Shown here: piece after piece, positions 1 to 9,185 of the stretch | Layout of the letters: every line of letters begins with the position of its first letter | Position numbering within the stretch: the first letter of the stretch is position 1 | Notes under the pieces: model-generated | What the model saw: the letters and a program-made list of their open reading frames with translations, nothing else | Told to the model about the DNA's origin: nothing | Database searches by the model: none | Translations under genes and position numbers: made by a program | Assembly: GCF_023206215.1 (NCBI RefSeq) | Contig: NZ_CP065800.1 | Coordinates: 2,294,001-2,358,000, forward strand | Source of the DNA: Butyrivibrio fibrisolvens | GTDB lineage: Bacteria; Bacillota; Clostridia; Lachnospirales; Lachnospiraceae | Reading direction: 5' to 3' | DNA length: 64,000 nucleotides

Positions 1-2
1 TG

Positions 3-1298
3 GCAGTGCCTGTAATGATCAATAGTTTTATTCAGTCTCTTTATAATCTGACAGATACATACTGGCTGGGAGTTCTGGGAACAGAGTACCAGTCTGCGAT
101 CACGCTTGTATCGCCTTTTCAGTCTATATTACAGAATTTTGGATCCGGTATCACCGTGGCAGGTTCTATACTTATAGCTCAGTACCTTGGTGCGCACAAT
201 GACAGGGAAGCTTCGAATATGGCGGATCATGTCTGCATCTCGACACTTATTTTCTCTGTAATATGCGCGATATTATGTTTTATCATATCTCCGCCTCTTG
301 TGGGGTGGCTTGGTGCTACAGGACTTCAGTATGACTATTCACTTATTTATATCAGGATCGTCATTCTGGATATGCCTCTTTTGTACATGATCAATATCTA
401 TTCGTCGGTGCATCAGGCCCAGGGCGATTCTGTGCGCCCTATGCTTTTGAATCTCATAGGAGCGGTGGTCAATCTTATAATGGATCCGCTTCTTATGGTA
501 GTACTTCATTTTGGAATAGCAGGAGCAGCTTTTGCCACATTGTTTGCAAAGCTTCCGGGAGCACTTATAGCTCTATATACTCTTACAAGAGAAGGTCAGG
601 TCATAACTCTTCATTTCAAGGGATTTAGATTCCAAAAAGAAAAGCTCCTTAGCATAGTAAGAATAGGTCTTCCTACAGCGATAGGCCACAGTACTATGCA
701 GTTTGGCTTCCTTCTTATGAGTAGAAGTGTACAGGCTTATGGCATGATCGCAACGACGGCTTATGGTATAGGCAATAAGATCAACTCCATCATAACTCTT
801 CCTAATAACGGAATAGGCTCAGCTATCAGTACCATAGTAGGTCTCAATATAGGAGCAGGTGACAAAAAGAGGGCTGACAGAGGCTTTAGGATAGCTCTTA
901 AGATGGCTTTTGTATATCTGCTTATTGCAGGACTTATCCTGTCAAGACGCCCTATAGCTGAGTTTATGGTCAGAACTCTTACATCAGATGATCAGGTTGT
1001 AGCTCTTGCTACAGACTTTTTGTGTCTGATGGCTTTCTGGTGTTTTACCAATGCTTTTTATAATGTGACTATGGGACTTTTCCAGGGAAGTGGTCATACT
1101 CTTGTGACTATGATAGTAGATGCATCAAGGTTGTGGATATTTAGATTTGCAACACTTTTCATCTGTCAACATGTGTTTGACATGGGCGTTGAGTCTGTAT
1201 GGTACTCTGTAGTTGTATCCAATGCAAGCTCGGCAGTTATCCTCTTTGTCCTATATCTGACAGGACTTTGGAAAAAAGACGTTATCAAGGCCAAATAA
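3..1298 (+). CDS. MATE family multidrug/Na+ antiporter, 5' end outside window
   Basis: Membrane exporter of the MATE family, which expels cationic compounds in exchange for Na+ or H+. The reading frame is already open at the window edge, so the first residues are missing. The opening residues match the usual MATE beginning (VMINSFIQSLYNLTDTYWLG), and hydrophobic segments run along the whole 430 residues. A second family member lies at 33309-34685 on the other strand; the two are not close duplicates. No substrate can be read from the sequence. Confidence 0.9.
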   Translation, partial: AVPVMINSFIQSLYNLTDTYWLGVLGTEYQSAITLVSPFQSILQNFGSGITVAGSILIAQYLGAHNDREASNMADHVCISTLIFSVICAILCFIISPPLVGWLGATGLQYDYSLIYIRIVILDMPLLYMINIYSSVHQAQGDSVRPMLLNLIGAVVNLIMDPLLMVVLHFGIAGAAFATLFAKLPGALIALYTLTREGQVITLHFKGFRFQKEKLLSIVRIGLPTAIGHSTMQFGFLLMSRSVQAYGMIATTAYGIGNKINSIITLPNNGIGSAISTIVGLNIGAGDKKRADRGFRIALKMAFVYLLIAGLILSRRPIAEFMVRTLTSDDQVVALATDFLCLMAFWCFTNAFYNVTMGLFQGSGHTLVTMIVDASRLWIFRFATLFICQHVFDMGVESVWYSVVVSNASSAVILFVLYLTGLWKKDVIKAK

Positions 1299-1334
1299 AC
1301 TGATATAATGATATAAAGCGTAAAAATAAATGAC

Positions 1335-1632
1335 TCAAACTTCGCACTTGCCAAACATACGCCACCCTCTGAGGCAGAGCCAATGCAGCCCGTTTATAAT
1401 ACATTTTCGTATCTTGAATGTGTTATAATTCAGGGCAAGATATCTGGATCTTTATATTCTAGGGTCCAAACTCGCTTCGCTCAGACAGGTGGACCCTAAG
1501 AAGAATATAAAGATCCAGATATCTTGCTCCTGAATTTAATAACACCTTCAAAAGATACGAAAATGTATTATAAACGGGCTGCATTGTCTCTGCCTCAGAG
1601 GGTGGTGTATGTTTGGCAAGTGCGAAGTTTGA
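1335..1632. repeat. Long palindrome family 1, copy 1 (about 298 bp)
   Basis: The left arm from TCAAACTTCGCACTTG pairs with the right arm ending CAAGTGCGAAGTTTGA, and the pairing continues inward with few interruptions to the inner stem GGGTCCA/TGGACCC at about 1462-1496. The loop region holds AAACTCGCTTCGCTCAGAC. The core and termini recur in other copies (32055, 48143, 51405), but the middle of the arms here has a different sequence. No coding potential is seen. Confidence 0.85.
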
Positions 1633-1864
1633 ATAAATGAAATAAAAGGTAAAATAATTTCGAAGAAGATCTCGAAAAAAGATCTCGAAAAAAAGATGTG
1701 ACGTGTGCTTCTAATGATCCGTCTTATAGTTTAGAAGGGCAAAAAGCCGGAATAACATATTCGCAGTTTGCTGACGTTTTAATGATCTGTTATGAATGCG
1801 TCAGTAGTGCAGGCGATGAAACAAAAAAGTACAATTCCCCAACATGGGGGTGAGGAGGATTATT

Positions 1865-2929
1865 ATGAGGAAAATAAGAACAGGTTTTTTAGGAGCACTA
1901 ATTTTATCTTTTTCTATGATTCTATCAGGATGTGGAGGTACATCAGACAGCTCGTCCTATAATGCAAAGTCCGCAGGGGGCGATGCCAACTATGCGATGG
2001 AGAATGCTAATGATGAAGTTGCAATGTCAGAAGACTATGCTGAAGGCGATGTAGAAACGGAGACTGATGTAGAAGTAGATGAGTCATCGCAGGCTACTGA
2101 CAGGAAGCTTATCACTACAGTCAATATCAATTCTGAGACATTAAGCTTTGATGAGACTATATCCTGGATAGAAGCAAGGACTCTGGAGCTTGGTGGATAC
2201 GTTGAGAGCAGCAGTATATCTGTAAGTGGCAGTTATTACTATAGTGACAGATATGTGGATCTTCATACTGCAGACTATGTAATCCGTATACCTGAGCAGA
2301 AGCTTGAAGGATTCCTAACAGATGTTGATTCTAAGACCAATATCACATATAAGAGCAAGAACGTAGAAGATGTAACTCTTACATATACTGATATCGTAGC
2401 TCATCAGGATGCTCTTGAGGCAGAAAAAGAAGCTCTTGAAAAGCTTATGGAGAAGGCTGAGAACATGGAAGATATCATCACTATCCAGACTGAGCTAACA
2501 GATGTTCAGTACCAGATTGATTCCATCAAATCACAGCTTCGCGTATATGATAACAAGATCGATTACAGCACTATCAATATAAGCATTAAAGAAGTTGAGC
2601 CTGATAATCTCACTATTACTGAGAAGAAGACTGTATTCCAGAGGATAGGCGATGGATTTATGTCAAGCCTTAAGGGGACAGGTAACTTCCTTGTTGAGCT
2701 GTTCATAATCATCGTTGTCAACATCCCACAGCTTATACTTCTTGCAGCTATAATCATTGTTATAGTACTTATCGCTAAAAAAAGTATGAAGTCATCAGAA
2801 GAGAATAAGTCCAAGAAGAGATCGGGAGTTTTTAGTCGCAAAGATATAATCGATCCTATTGACGCGGTTAATAGTCAGGAAGGTGACAATTACCAGAATG
2901 ACAGCGATGGTCAGAAGGATAAGAAATAA
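1865..2929 (+). CDS. DUF4349 domain lipoprotein
   Basis: Predicted surface lipoprotein of 354 residues. The start at 1865 is chosen because GAGGAGG lies 6 nt upstream; an ATG 7 codons earlier has no such site. A signal peptide ends in a lipobox (ILSGC). After a Ser/Glu-rich linker, the DUF4349 region (residues about 75-270) includes a coiled-coil stretch, followed by one strong membrane helix near residues 276-306 and a Lys/Glu-rich cytoplasmic tail. An anchor at both ends is typical of the family. Function unknown. It stands alone between a long palindrome and a GntR regulator. Confidence 0.8.
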   Translation: MRKIRTGFLGALILSFSMILSGCGGTSDSSSYNAKSAGGDANYAMENANDEVAMSEDYAEGDVETETDVEVDESSQATDRKLITTVNINSETLSFDETISWIEARTLELGGYVESSSISVSGSYYYSDRYVDLHTADYVIRIPEQKLEGFLTDVDSKTNITYKSKNVEDVTLTYTDIVAHQDALEAEKEALEKLMEKAENMEDIITIQTELTDVQYQIDSIKSQLRVYDNKIDYSTINISIKEVEPDNLTITEKKTVFQRIGDGFMSSLKGTGNFLVELFIIIVVNIPQLILLAAIIIVIVLIAKKSMKSSEENKSKKRSGVFSRKDIIDPIDAVNSQEGDNYQNDSDGQKDKK

Positions 2930-3013
2930 AGATAAGAATAAGCGATTTAGTTGTTCTTAGTAGAAAGATATTCATGATTTGGAATGCAGATTGATACAGA
3001 GGAAAGGCGACAG

Positions 3014-3709
3014 ATGGAAGAGAAAAGATCGTCCCGTGACATTGTTACAGCTCGCATTACCGAAATGATATTAACAGGCCAGCTCAAGCCTGATGACCAG
3101 CTCCCTCCGGAAAGGGAGCTGGCTCAAAGTATGGGCATCAGTAGAAAGCTTTGTTCGGATATAATAAAAGAACTTGAAAGAAGAGGACTTCTTGTCGTAG
3201 TGCCGCGGCAGGGAGTCTTTGTCAATGATTTTAGACATAATGGCAATATCTATACCCTTGAGGCTCTTATGAATGTGCAGCTCGAACTTCAGCCCCAAGA
3301 GATCCGATCGCTTCTTGAATTCAGATGGGCTATGGAACTACTTGCCTGTAAGCGTGTCATCGAGACTGCCAGTGACCAAGAGATAGCAGACCTTGGCCAT
3401 ATGCTTGATAAAGTGCTGGATTCAGGTTCTGCAGAGGAAGCGGCTTTATGTACCTACGAGTATTATCACAAGCTGGCAGTTCTAAGCGGCAATTCAATAA
3501 TCCCCATGACTACACTTGGTTTTAAAACATCTACGATTAAGCTTTGGCAAAGGTATGTTAATAATTTTGGCATATCACAGCTTTATAAGAGCCTTGCCCA
3601 GGTCTATTTTCATATCAGACAAAGGGATTTTGAGGGAGTCTTTAAACAGCTATCAAAATCCACAACTGAGACTATTAGCGGAGATTACAGTATCTATAAA
3701 GATCTGTGA
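3014..3709 (+). CDS. GntR family transcriptional regulator, FCD (FadR-like) type
   Basis: A winged helix-turn-helix domain (residues about 5-75, with the family's LPPERELAQSMGISRK signature) is followed by an all-helical FCD ligand-binding domain. The start at 3014 is preferred to 2984 because AGGAAAGG sits 6 nt upstream. FCD regulators usually sense small organic acids, and many act on a neighbouring catabolic operon. No such operon adjoins here, so the target is unknown. It is 231 residues long, normal for the family. Confidence 0.85.
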   Translation: MEEKRSSRDIVTARITEMILTGQLKPDDQLPPERELAQSMGISRKLCSDIIKELERRGLLVVVPRQGVFVNDFRHNGNIYTLEALMNVQLELQPQEIRSLLEFRWAMELLACKRVIETASDQEIADLGHMLDKVLDSGSAEEAALCTYEYYHKLAVLSGNSIIPMTTLGFKTSTIKLWQRYVNNFGISQLYKSLAQVYFHIRQRDFEGVFKQLSKSTTETISGDYSIYKDL

Positions 3710-3740
3710 CGATCATGCATAAAGTGACGTAAAAAAGTAC

Positions 3741-3770
3741 TTGAAATGCCTTTTATTTTAGCGTTAAAAT
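3741..3770 (+). promoter_or_regulatory. Putative sigma-A promoter for the DUF1846 gene
   Basis: TTGAAA at 3741, an 18-nt spacer and TAAAAT at 3765, about 120 nt before the start codon of the DUF1846 gene. Confidence 0.55.
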
Positions 3771-3888
3771 GTGTTCTTGTATTGCATAGTTATGTAATAG
3801 CTGACTTCTTTTTTTCATAACACATCATATGTGTATAAAAAGTTATTCCGTAGGTATTGGTACAACTAAACAGGTAGGAGATTCTTAT

Positions 3889-5373
3889 ATGAACAAGATA
3901 GGTTTTGACAATGACAAGTATCTTAAAATGCAGAGTGAGCAGATTCGCAAGCGTATAAGCGAGTTTGGCGGCAAGCTTTATATGGAATTTGGTGGTAAGC
4001 TTTTTGATGATTTCCACGCTTCCAGAGTACTTCCCGGCTTCCATCCTGACAGTAAGATCACTATGTTAAAAGAACTTAAGGATCAGGCTGAGATCGTTAT
4101 TGCTATCAACGCTGCAGATATCGAGAAGAACAAAGTAAGAGGCGATCTTGGTATCACTTATGATATGGACCTTTTAAGACTTGCTGATGCATTCCGCGAG
4201 GAAGGTCTGTATGTTGGATCTGTTGTTCTTACAAGATTTGCAGAGCAGCCTTCTGCCATAGCTTATGAGAAAAAACTCAAAGCACTTGGTCTTAAAGTAT
4301 ACAGACACTATCCTATTGAGAATTATCCTTCTGATATATCACTTATCGTTAGTGACGAAGGTTTTGGTAGAAACGATTATATCGAAACAACTCATCCACT
4401 TGTTGTCATCACAGCTCCGGGACCAGGAAGCGGCAAGATGGCTACATGCCTGTCACAGCTCTATCATGAGAATAAGAGAGGTGTGAAGGCCGGATATGCC
4501 AAGTTCGAGACATTCCCTATCTGGAACCTTGCTCTTAATCACCCTGTAAACCTTGCATATGAGGCAGCAACAGCTGACCTTGATGATGTTAACATGATAG
4601 ATCCTTTCCATCTTGAAGCTTATGGTGAGACTACAGTTAACTACAATCGTGACATAGAGGTATTCCCTGTACTTAATGCTATGTTTGAGAAGATCTCCGG
4701 AAGCTCACCATACAAGTCTCCTACAGACATGGGAGTTAACATGGCCGGCAATTGCATCTTTGATGATGAGGCTGTATCAGCAGCTGCTAATCAGGAGATC
4801 ATCAGAAGATACTATCAGGCTCTTTGCGAATATCGTAAAGGTAATGCCGGAATGGAACCTGTCCGCATCATAGAGCTTCTTATGAATAAGGCAGGAATCT
4901 CACCTGCTGACAGACCTGTTGTTGCAGCAGCTAATCTTAAAGCAGAGCAGACCGGCGGCCCGGCAGCAGCTATGGAACTTCCTGATGGCAAGATCCTTAC
5001 AGGTAAGACATCTGTTCTACTTGGAGCATCTTCAGCTCTTCTTATCAATGCACTTAAAGAGCTGGCAGGAATAGAAGACAGTGTAGAACTGATCCCTCCG
5101 GATTTCATCGAGCCTATCATGAAGCTCAAGAGTGACTGCCTTGGAGATCATTCTTCACTTCTTCACCTTAATGAGATCCTTATCGCGCTGTCAGTGACAG
5201 CTGTTAATAATGAGAATGCAAGAAAAGCTCTTGAGCATATCCCGGATCTTAAGGGATGCGAAGCACACAGCTCAGTTATCCTGTCACAGGTTGATGAGAC
5301 TGTATTCAAGAAGCTTGGTGTGAACCTTACATGCGAAGCGCATTACGAGAGCCAGAAGCTCTATCATAAATAA
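3889..5373 (+). CDS. DUF1846 domain-containing protein
   Basis: A 494-residue soluble protein matching DUF1846 along its whole length (KIGFDNDKYL start, GFGRNDYIETT). The start at 3889 has AGGTAGGAG upstream and gives the family's normal length; an in-frame ATG at 3829 has no binding site. A glycine-rich loop at about residue 178 (TAPGPGSGKMATCL) resembles a P-loop. Structures are known for this family, but its reaction is not, to my knowledge. It has its own promoter, and a strong hairpin follows at 5396. Confidence 0.85.
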   Translation: MNKIGFDNDKYLKMQSEQIRKRISEFGGKLYMEFGGKLFDDFHASRVLPGFHPDSKITMLKELKDQAEIVIAINAADIEKNKVRGDLGITYDMDLLRLADAFREEGLYVGSVVLTRFAEQPSAIAYEKKLKALGLKVYRHYPIENYPSDISLIVSDEGFGRNDYIETTHPLVVITAPGPGSGKMATCLSQLYHENKRGVKAGYAKFETFPIWNLALNHPVNLAYEAATADLDDVNMIDPFHLEAYGETTVNYNRDIEVFPVLNAMFEKISGSSPYKSPTDMGVNMAGNCIFDDEAVSAAANQEIIRRYYQALCEYRKGNAGMEPVRIIELLMNKAGISPADRPVVAAANLKAEQTGGPAAAMELPDGKILTGKTSVLLGASSALLINALKELAGIEDSVELIPPDFIEPIMKLKSDCLGDHSSLLHLNEILIALSVTAVNNENARKALEHIPDLKGCEAHSSVILSQVDETVFKKLGVNLTCEAHYESQKLYHK

Positions 5374-5395
5374 ATGAAATAGCTAGTCTTGGGGG

Positions 5396-5437
5396 ATTCC
5401 TGGGACTGGCAGTTTATAAACTGCCAGCCCCAGGAAT
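5396..5437 (+). terminator. Strong palindrome after DUF1846 gene, probable terminator
   Basis: An almost unbroken 42-nt palindrome: ATTCCTGGG, one unpaired base, CTGGCAGTTTA, then the complement back to CAGGAAT. Only three T follow, so it may also be a transcript-end or processing hairpin. Confidence 0.5.
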
Positions 5438-5469
5438 TTGCATGATTTAGATTTAGTTGAGGTTGGAAT

Positions 5470-5889
5470 ATGCTGGTACATAATGAAGAAGATTTTAAGT
5501 ATATAATGCAGGATTTTGAAAAATATTATATTGGAGCTAGATATAGCTATGATGAGCTTATGTCTTCGAATTTTGTGCCATTTAAGCTTAAAACCATCAT
5601 TGAAAAGTATATAGCTAAGGATATTGATAAGAGTGCTACGCTTGAAAGCCATTTTTATTTTATGACAGATGAAGGCTTTGATTATAGAGTATGCAGACAG
5701 CTTCGACTAAGACTTCGCTGCTCAGTTCTTGCAAGCCCTCATGTGGACGGCGTAGAAGATAAGTATACTGAAAAAATATATCCTATAGATAAGCTTGTGA
5801 AGTTATCTTCACAGGATAAGATGGATAAGGGGCTGGTGATAAGAGAACTTATAATTGGTAAGCTGTCCCTTTTGATGTTCCAGGTGTAA
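5470..5889 (+). CDS. Hypothetical protein, possibly 3' frameshifted
   Basis: A 139-residue protein I do not recognise, rich in Tyr, Asp and Lys, with no signal peptide or membrane segment. Another frame takes over near the end: if one A were added at GGTAAGC (about 5860), the text would read on as ...IGKAVPFDVPGVKLL and stop near 5923. That continuation looks more protein-like than the present last residues (SLLMFQV). So the 3' end may have lost one base. No neighbour suggests a function. Confidence 0.5.
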   Translation: MLVHNEEDFKYIMQDFEKYYIGARYSYDELMSSNFVPFKLKTIIEKYIAKDIDKSATLESHFYFMTDEGFDYRVCRQLRLRLRCSVLASPHVDGVEDKYTEKIYPIDKLVKLSSQDKMDKGLVIRELIIGKLSLLMFQV

Positions 5890-6016
5890 AGCTTTTGCAA
5901 TATTATAAACTGGTGATAGTAATAGGATAATGAAACTTTGTTTGATGTAGTGGAAGCTATGTCGGATGAAGTTTCTTTTTGATTAAGATATGCTAAAACT
6001 TATACAGCTAATCCAA

Positions 6017-6045
6017 TTGACAGGTGTACTGCAAAATGCTATATT
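6017..6045 (+). promoter_or_regulatory. Promoter of hicAB
   Basis: TTGACA at 6017, 17-nt spacer, TATATT at 6040: a near-consensus sigma-A promoter placed just ahead of the toxin-antitoxin pair. Confidence 0.75.
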
Positions 6046-6047
6046 GT

Positions 6048-6062
6048 AACTATAAAATAGTT
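6048..6062. promoter_or_regulatory. Palindromic operator candidate for HicB
   Basis: AACTAT-AAA-ATAGTT lies directly after the -10 box, where bound antitoxin would block transcription. HicB has a ribbon-helix-helix-like C-terminus, and self-repression through such palindromes is usual for the family. The assignment is by inference. Confidence 0.55.
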
Positions 6063-6107
6063 GCAAGAGGAATTGCTGTGCCAAAAAAATCCTAATTACT
6101 AGAAAAA

Positions 6108-6338
6108 TTGTTATCAAAACCTGCACCAACAAGTTTTACAATCAGGGAACTTGATACACTCATGAAACAGTGCGGTTGTGAAAAGTTTGAGGGTGGAAGA
6201 GGATCTGGAATAGGTTACTATCATATTGAAACCAAACGCATCATTCAATTTGATGGACCACACCCAGGCAATGAGCTATACAGGTATCATGTAAAGATGA
6301 TTATAGCGTTTTTAAAGGAAGTAGGTGAGATTGGATGA
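6108..6338 (+). CDS. hicA: HicA-family toxin, natural start region interrupted
   Basis: HicA toxins are small mRNA-cleaving proteins with a double-stranded RNA-binding-like fold and a key His. Seen here: the GRGSGIGYYH segment with that His, and the QFDGPHPGNELYRYHV tail. The frame can start at TTG 6108, but the better start is GTG 6078, which has AGAGG 7 nt upstream; between them is one in-frame TAA at 6093 (the text reads MPKKS-stop-LLEKLLSKP). A single G to T change from GAA would explain it. The toxin is therefore either silenced or translated weakly from TTG. The stop overlaps hicB by 4 nt. Confidence 0.7.
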   Translation: MLSKPAPTSFTIRELDTLMKQCGCEKFEGGRGSGIGYYHIETKRIIQFDGPHPGNELYRYHVKMIIAFLKEVGEIG

Positions 6339-6682
6339 TAAGTTCGTTGATGGAATATAATGGATATCACGCAAAGGTAGAATTTGATCAGGAAGATCAG
6401 ATTTTTATTGGACACGTTCTTGGAATAAATGACTCTTTAAATTTTCATGGAGAGTCAGTAAAAGAGCTTACTCAGTCCATGCATGACTGTATAGATAATT
6501 ATCTTGATTACTGTCAAAAGATTGGAAAAGAACCTGAACGTGAATATAAAGGGACTTTCAATGTAAGAATTAAACCAGAGCAGCATAAGAAAATTGCATT
6601 GTATGCTGCTAATGAAGGAATCACTATAAATCAGTTTGTTTCAAGAGCTATTGATGATGAGCTGAAAGTTCTTGAAGGCTAA
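6335..6682 (+). CDS. hicB: HicB-family antitoxin
   Basis: 115 residues. The N-terminal HicB fold (YHAKVEFDQEDQIFIGHV, then the FHGESVKELTQSMHDCIDNY helix) binds the toxin, and the C-terminal half (about residues 75-112) reads as a ribbon-helix-helix DNA-binding domain. It overlaps hicA in an ATGA arrangement, so the pair is translated together. The antitoxin is intact while the toxin start is damaged, the pattern expected when a toxin-antitoxin locus decays safely. Confidence 0.85.
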   Translation: MISSLMEYNGYHAKVEFDQEDQIFIGHVLGINDSLNFHGESVKELTQSMHDCIDNYLDYCQKIGKEPEREYKGTFNVRIKPEQHKKIALYAANEGITINQFVSRAIDDELKVLEG

Positions 6683-6736
6683 ACGATTTGGCGATGTTAT
6701 AATAAAACATCAAAAGTATGATGATTAATATAAATA

Positions 6737-6785
6737 AAAGCGGCAATCAGATAGCGCAAAAACGATATTTGATTGCCGCTTTTTA
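6737..6785 (+). terminator. Rho-independent terminator after hicAB
   Basis: AAAGCGGCAATCA pairs with TGATTGCCGCTTT and is followed by T's. The loop is about 20 nt. Confidence 0.8.
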
Positions 6786-6914
6786 GAAGTTGCAAACAAG
6801 TCTCTTTCATGCTAACATTTTAATGTTCTTAAAGTTCTGAAAATATCTGAGGCATATCTGCCAGACATTTCAGCATTTAAGATTAAAAATCTAGCATAAG
6901 AAATGCTAAAATTA

Positions 6915-6943
6915 TTGACAACCGGCAGGATATACCCTAAAAT
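6915..6943 (+). promoter_or_regulatory. Probable recA promoter
   Basis: TTGACA at 6915, 17-nt spacer, TAAAAT at 6938. It lies about 235 nt before recA, giving a long leader with a terminator-like hairpin. I saw no clear GAAC-N4-GTTC type LexA box around it. Confidence 0.65.
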
Positions 6944-7050
6944 AAATCATGTGATCAATGTGGCAGGAGATGATTTTATCGCATTATCACTGGATTTCAT
7001 TAGTTATATCATTAGTACATAGAATTACAGTCATGCAATTCTAAATATGT

Positions 7051-7100
7051 ATAGGATGCGTTTTTTGATCCTGTACATAGAAGTACATCCTATATTTTTT
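7051..7100 (+). promoter_or_regulatory. Terminator-like hairpin in the recA leader
   Basis: ATAGGATG at 7051 pairs with CATCCTAT at about 7086-7093 and is followed by six T's. It sits between the promoter at 6915 and recA, so it could act as an attenuator, or mark the end of a small leader transcript. Confidence 0.5.
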
Positions 7101-7179
7101 CAAAATATTAAAATATCTGCCGGAGAGGAGAGATCTCTTTTTACGAGGGGTCGTGCGCATCTGCGCAGGAAAGGAAAAC

Positions 7180-8268
7180 ATGGAAAGAGAAGAAAAACAA
7201 AAAGCACTTGAGGCTGCCCTTGGACAGATTGAAAAGCAATATGGTAAAGGCGCAGTTATGAAACTGGGTGACCCTACTAATCAGATGAGTGTTGAGACAA
7301 CACCTACAGGTTCCCTTAGTCTTGATATTGCACTTGGACTTGGAGGAATTCCTAAAGGACGTATCGTTGAGATATACGGACCGGAATCTTCAGGTAAGAC
7401 AACAGTTACACTTCATATGATCGCAGAGATTCAGAAGAGAGGCGGTATTGCAGGCTTCATCGATGCCGAGCACGCTCTTGATCCTGTATATGCAAGGAAT
7501 ATCGGAGTAGATATAGACAATCTTTATATCTCTCAGCCTGACAGTGGTGAGCAGGCTCTTGAGATCACAGAGACTATGGTTCGTTCCGGAGCTATTGATA
7601 TTGTAGTAGTTGACTCTGTTGCAGCACTTGTACCTAAGGCGGAGATTGACGGTGAGATGGGTGATTCGCATGTAGGTCTTCAGGCAAGGCTTATGTCTCA
7701 GGCTCTTCGTAAGCTTACAGCTGTTATCAGCAAGTCTAACTGTACAGTAGTATTCATCAACCAGCTTCGTGAGAAGGTTGGTATCATGTTTGGTAATCCT
7801 GAGACTACTACAGGTGGTAGAGCTCTTAAGTTCTATTCATCAGTACGTCTTGATGTACGCCGTACAGATTCTATCAAAGTTGGCGGTGAAGTTGTAGGTA
7901 ACCACACTAAGGTCAAGGTCGTTAAGAACAAGATCGCTCCGCCATTCAAGACAGCTGAGTTCGATATCATGTTTGGTAAGGGAATATCTCAGTCCGGTGA
8001 TATCCTTGATCTTGCTGCTAATATCGATATTGTCAACAAGTCAGGTGCATGGTATCAGTACAATGGCGAGAAGATAGGTCAGGGCCGTGAGAATGCCAAG
8101 GCTTACCTTGAAGAGCATCCTGAGATCATGGCTGAGATCGAAGGCAGGGTTCGCGAGTTCTATAACCTTCCTTTAGATGAGTTCTCTAAGGCACAGGCTG
8201 CTAAGGCTACAGAAGCTGAAGCTGATGAGACTGCCAAGAAGAGTTCTAAGAAGAAGGCAGAAGCTTAA
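7180..8268 (+). CDS. recA: Recombinase RecA
   Basis: The DNA strand-exchange and SOS co-protease protein, 362 residues. Visible are Walker A (GPESSGKTT, about residue 67), the [11 protein letters not shown] segment, Walker B ([12 protein letters not shown]) and the loop with [10 protein letters not shown]. The start at 7180 is chosen for the AGGAAAGG upstream; the ATG 9 codons earlier would add a non-homologous tail. The C-terminus is rich in Lys, Ala and Glu as usual. recX follows 80 nt downstream. Confidence 0.98.
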   Translation: MEREEKQKALEAALGQIEKQYGKGAVMKLGDPTNQMSVETTPTGSLSLDIALGLGGIPKGRIVEIYGPESSGKTTVTLHMIAEIQKRGGIAGFIDAEHALDPVYARNIGVDIDNLYISQPDSGEQALEITETMVRSGAIDIVVVDSVAALVPKAEIDGEMGDSHVGLQARLMSQALRKLTAVISKSNCTVVFINQLREKVGIMFGNPETTTGGRALKFYSSVRLDVRRTDSIKVGGEVVGNHTKVKVVKNKIAPPFKTAEFDIMFGKGISQSGDILDLAANIDIVNKSGAWYQYNGEKIGQGRENAKAYLEEHPEIMAEIEGRVREFYNLPLDEFSKAQAAKATEAEADETAKKSSKKKAEA

Positions 8269-8289
8269 ACAGAGTATTCAAAATTTACA

Positions 8290-8327
8290 GTGGCGGTCCG
8301 TGACATAGATCCGGGTCGCTACTTTTA
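8290..8327 (+). terminator. Hairpin between recA and recX, probable partial terminator
   Basis: GTGGCGGTCC (8290) pairs with GGGTCGCTAC (8313) through a 10-bp stem with wobbles, followed by TTTT. It would lower recX relative to recA, a known feature of recA-recX operons. Confidence 0.55.
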
Positions 8328-8348
8328 AATTCGAGGCATGAGGTTATT

Positions 8349-8957
8349 ATGATCATCACTTCTATCAAAGAATATGACAAGAAAAGAAGCCAGATATATA
8401 TAGACGGAGAGAAAGCCTTTCTCCTGTATAAAGGAGAAATCCGTAAGTATAAGCTTGAGCAGGATAAGGAGATAGACCAGATAACTTATGACGTTATTGT
8501 AAGGGAAGTCCTTGGAAAAAGGGCAATCCTTAGAGCTATGAATCTTTTGCAAAAGCGCGACTATACTGAATATAAGCTAAGAGAGAAACTGGGTGACGGA
8601 GGCTATCCACAAAGCTGTATTGATGATGCGATAGACTATGTCAAGAGCTACAAGTATCTGGATGATAGAAGATATGCCTCTGACTATGCAAGATATTATA
8701 AGGAATCCCGAAGCCGTAAACGTATAGAGCAGGATCTTATTCAAAAAGGTATAAATAAAGATCTGATAACAGAAGTAATGGAAGAAGAATACGAATCGGA
8801 TGATGAAGATATAGAACTTGACCAGATCCGCCATCTTCTTACCAAGAAGCACTATTCTCCTTCGATGGATTACAAAGACAAACAAAAGATCATGGCTTTC
8901 TTGTACCGCAAAGGATACAGCACAGAACTGATATATAAAGCCATGGATATGGATTAA
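8349..8957 (+). CDS. recX: Regulatory protein RecX
   Basis: A 202-residue, almost entirely helical protein that caps or dissociates RecA filaments. Three-helix repeats are visible (AILRAMNLLQKRDYTEYKL, YVKSYKYLDDRRYASDYAR, KIMAFLYRKGYSTELI). The start has the GAGGTTATT motif seen before many genes in this window. Position directly behind recA supports the call. Confidence 0.92.
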   Translation: MIITSIKEYDKKRSQIYIDGEKAFLLYKGEIRKYKLEQDKEIDQITYDVIVREVLGKRAILRAMNLLQKRDYTEYKLREKLGDGGYPQSCIDDAIDYVKSYKYLDDRRYASDYARYYKESRSRKRIEQDLIQKGINKDLITEVMEEEYESDDEDIELDQIRHLLTKKHYSPSMDYKDKQKIMAFLYRKGYSTELIYKAMDMD

Positions 8958-8999
8958 GATAGATATGTAAACTTATCACTTGCAAATAATTTTTTGCAA

Positions 9000-9032
9000 A
9001 GAGCCTCTTGGCATCAAGCCAAGGGGCTTTTT
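9000..9032 (+). terminator. Rho-independent terminator of recA-recX
   Basis: AGCCTCTTGGC / GCCAAGGGGCT with loop ATCAA and a T run. Confidence 0.85.
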
Positions 9033-9185
9033 GCAATCTTGTGCTGGTGCAGGTAATGTAAACATCCCGCTTTGATGATGCTGTACCGCTATGGTGAATA
9101 GCTGATTAATAATTATTGTTTAAGATTTGATTTAAGTTCGATTTAGGAAAGGTCTATATAATCGTGTTCAAAGGAGAGCGAGTAT

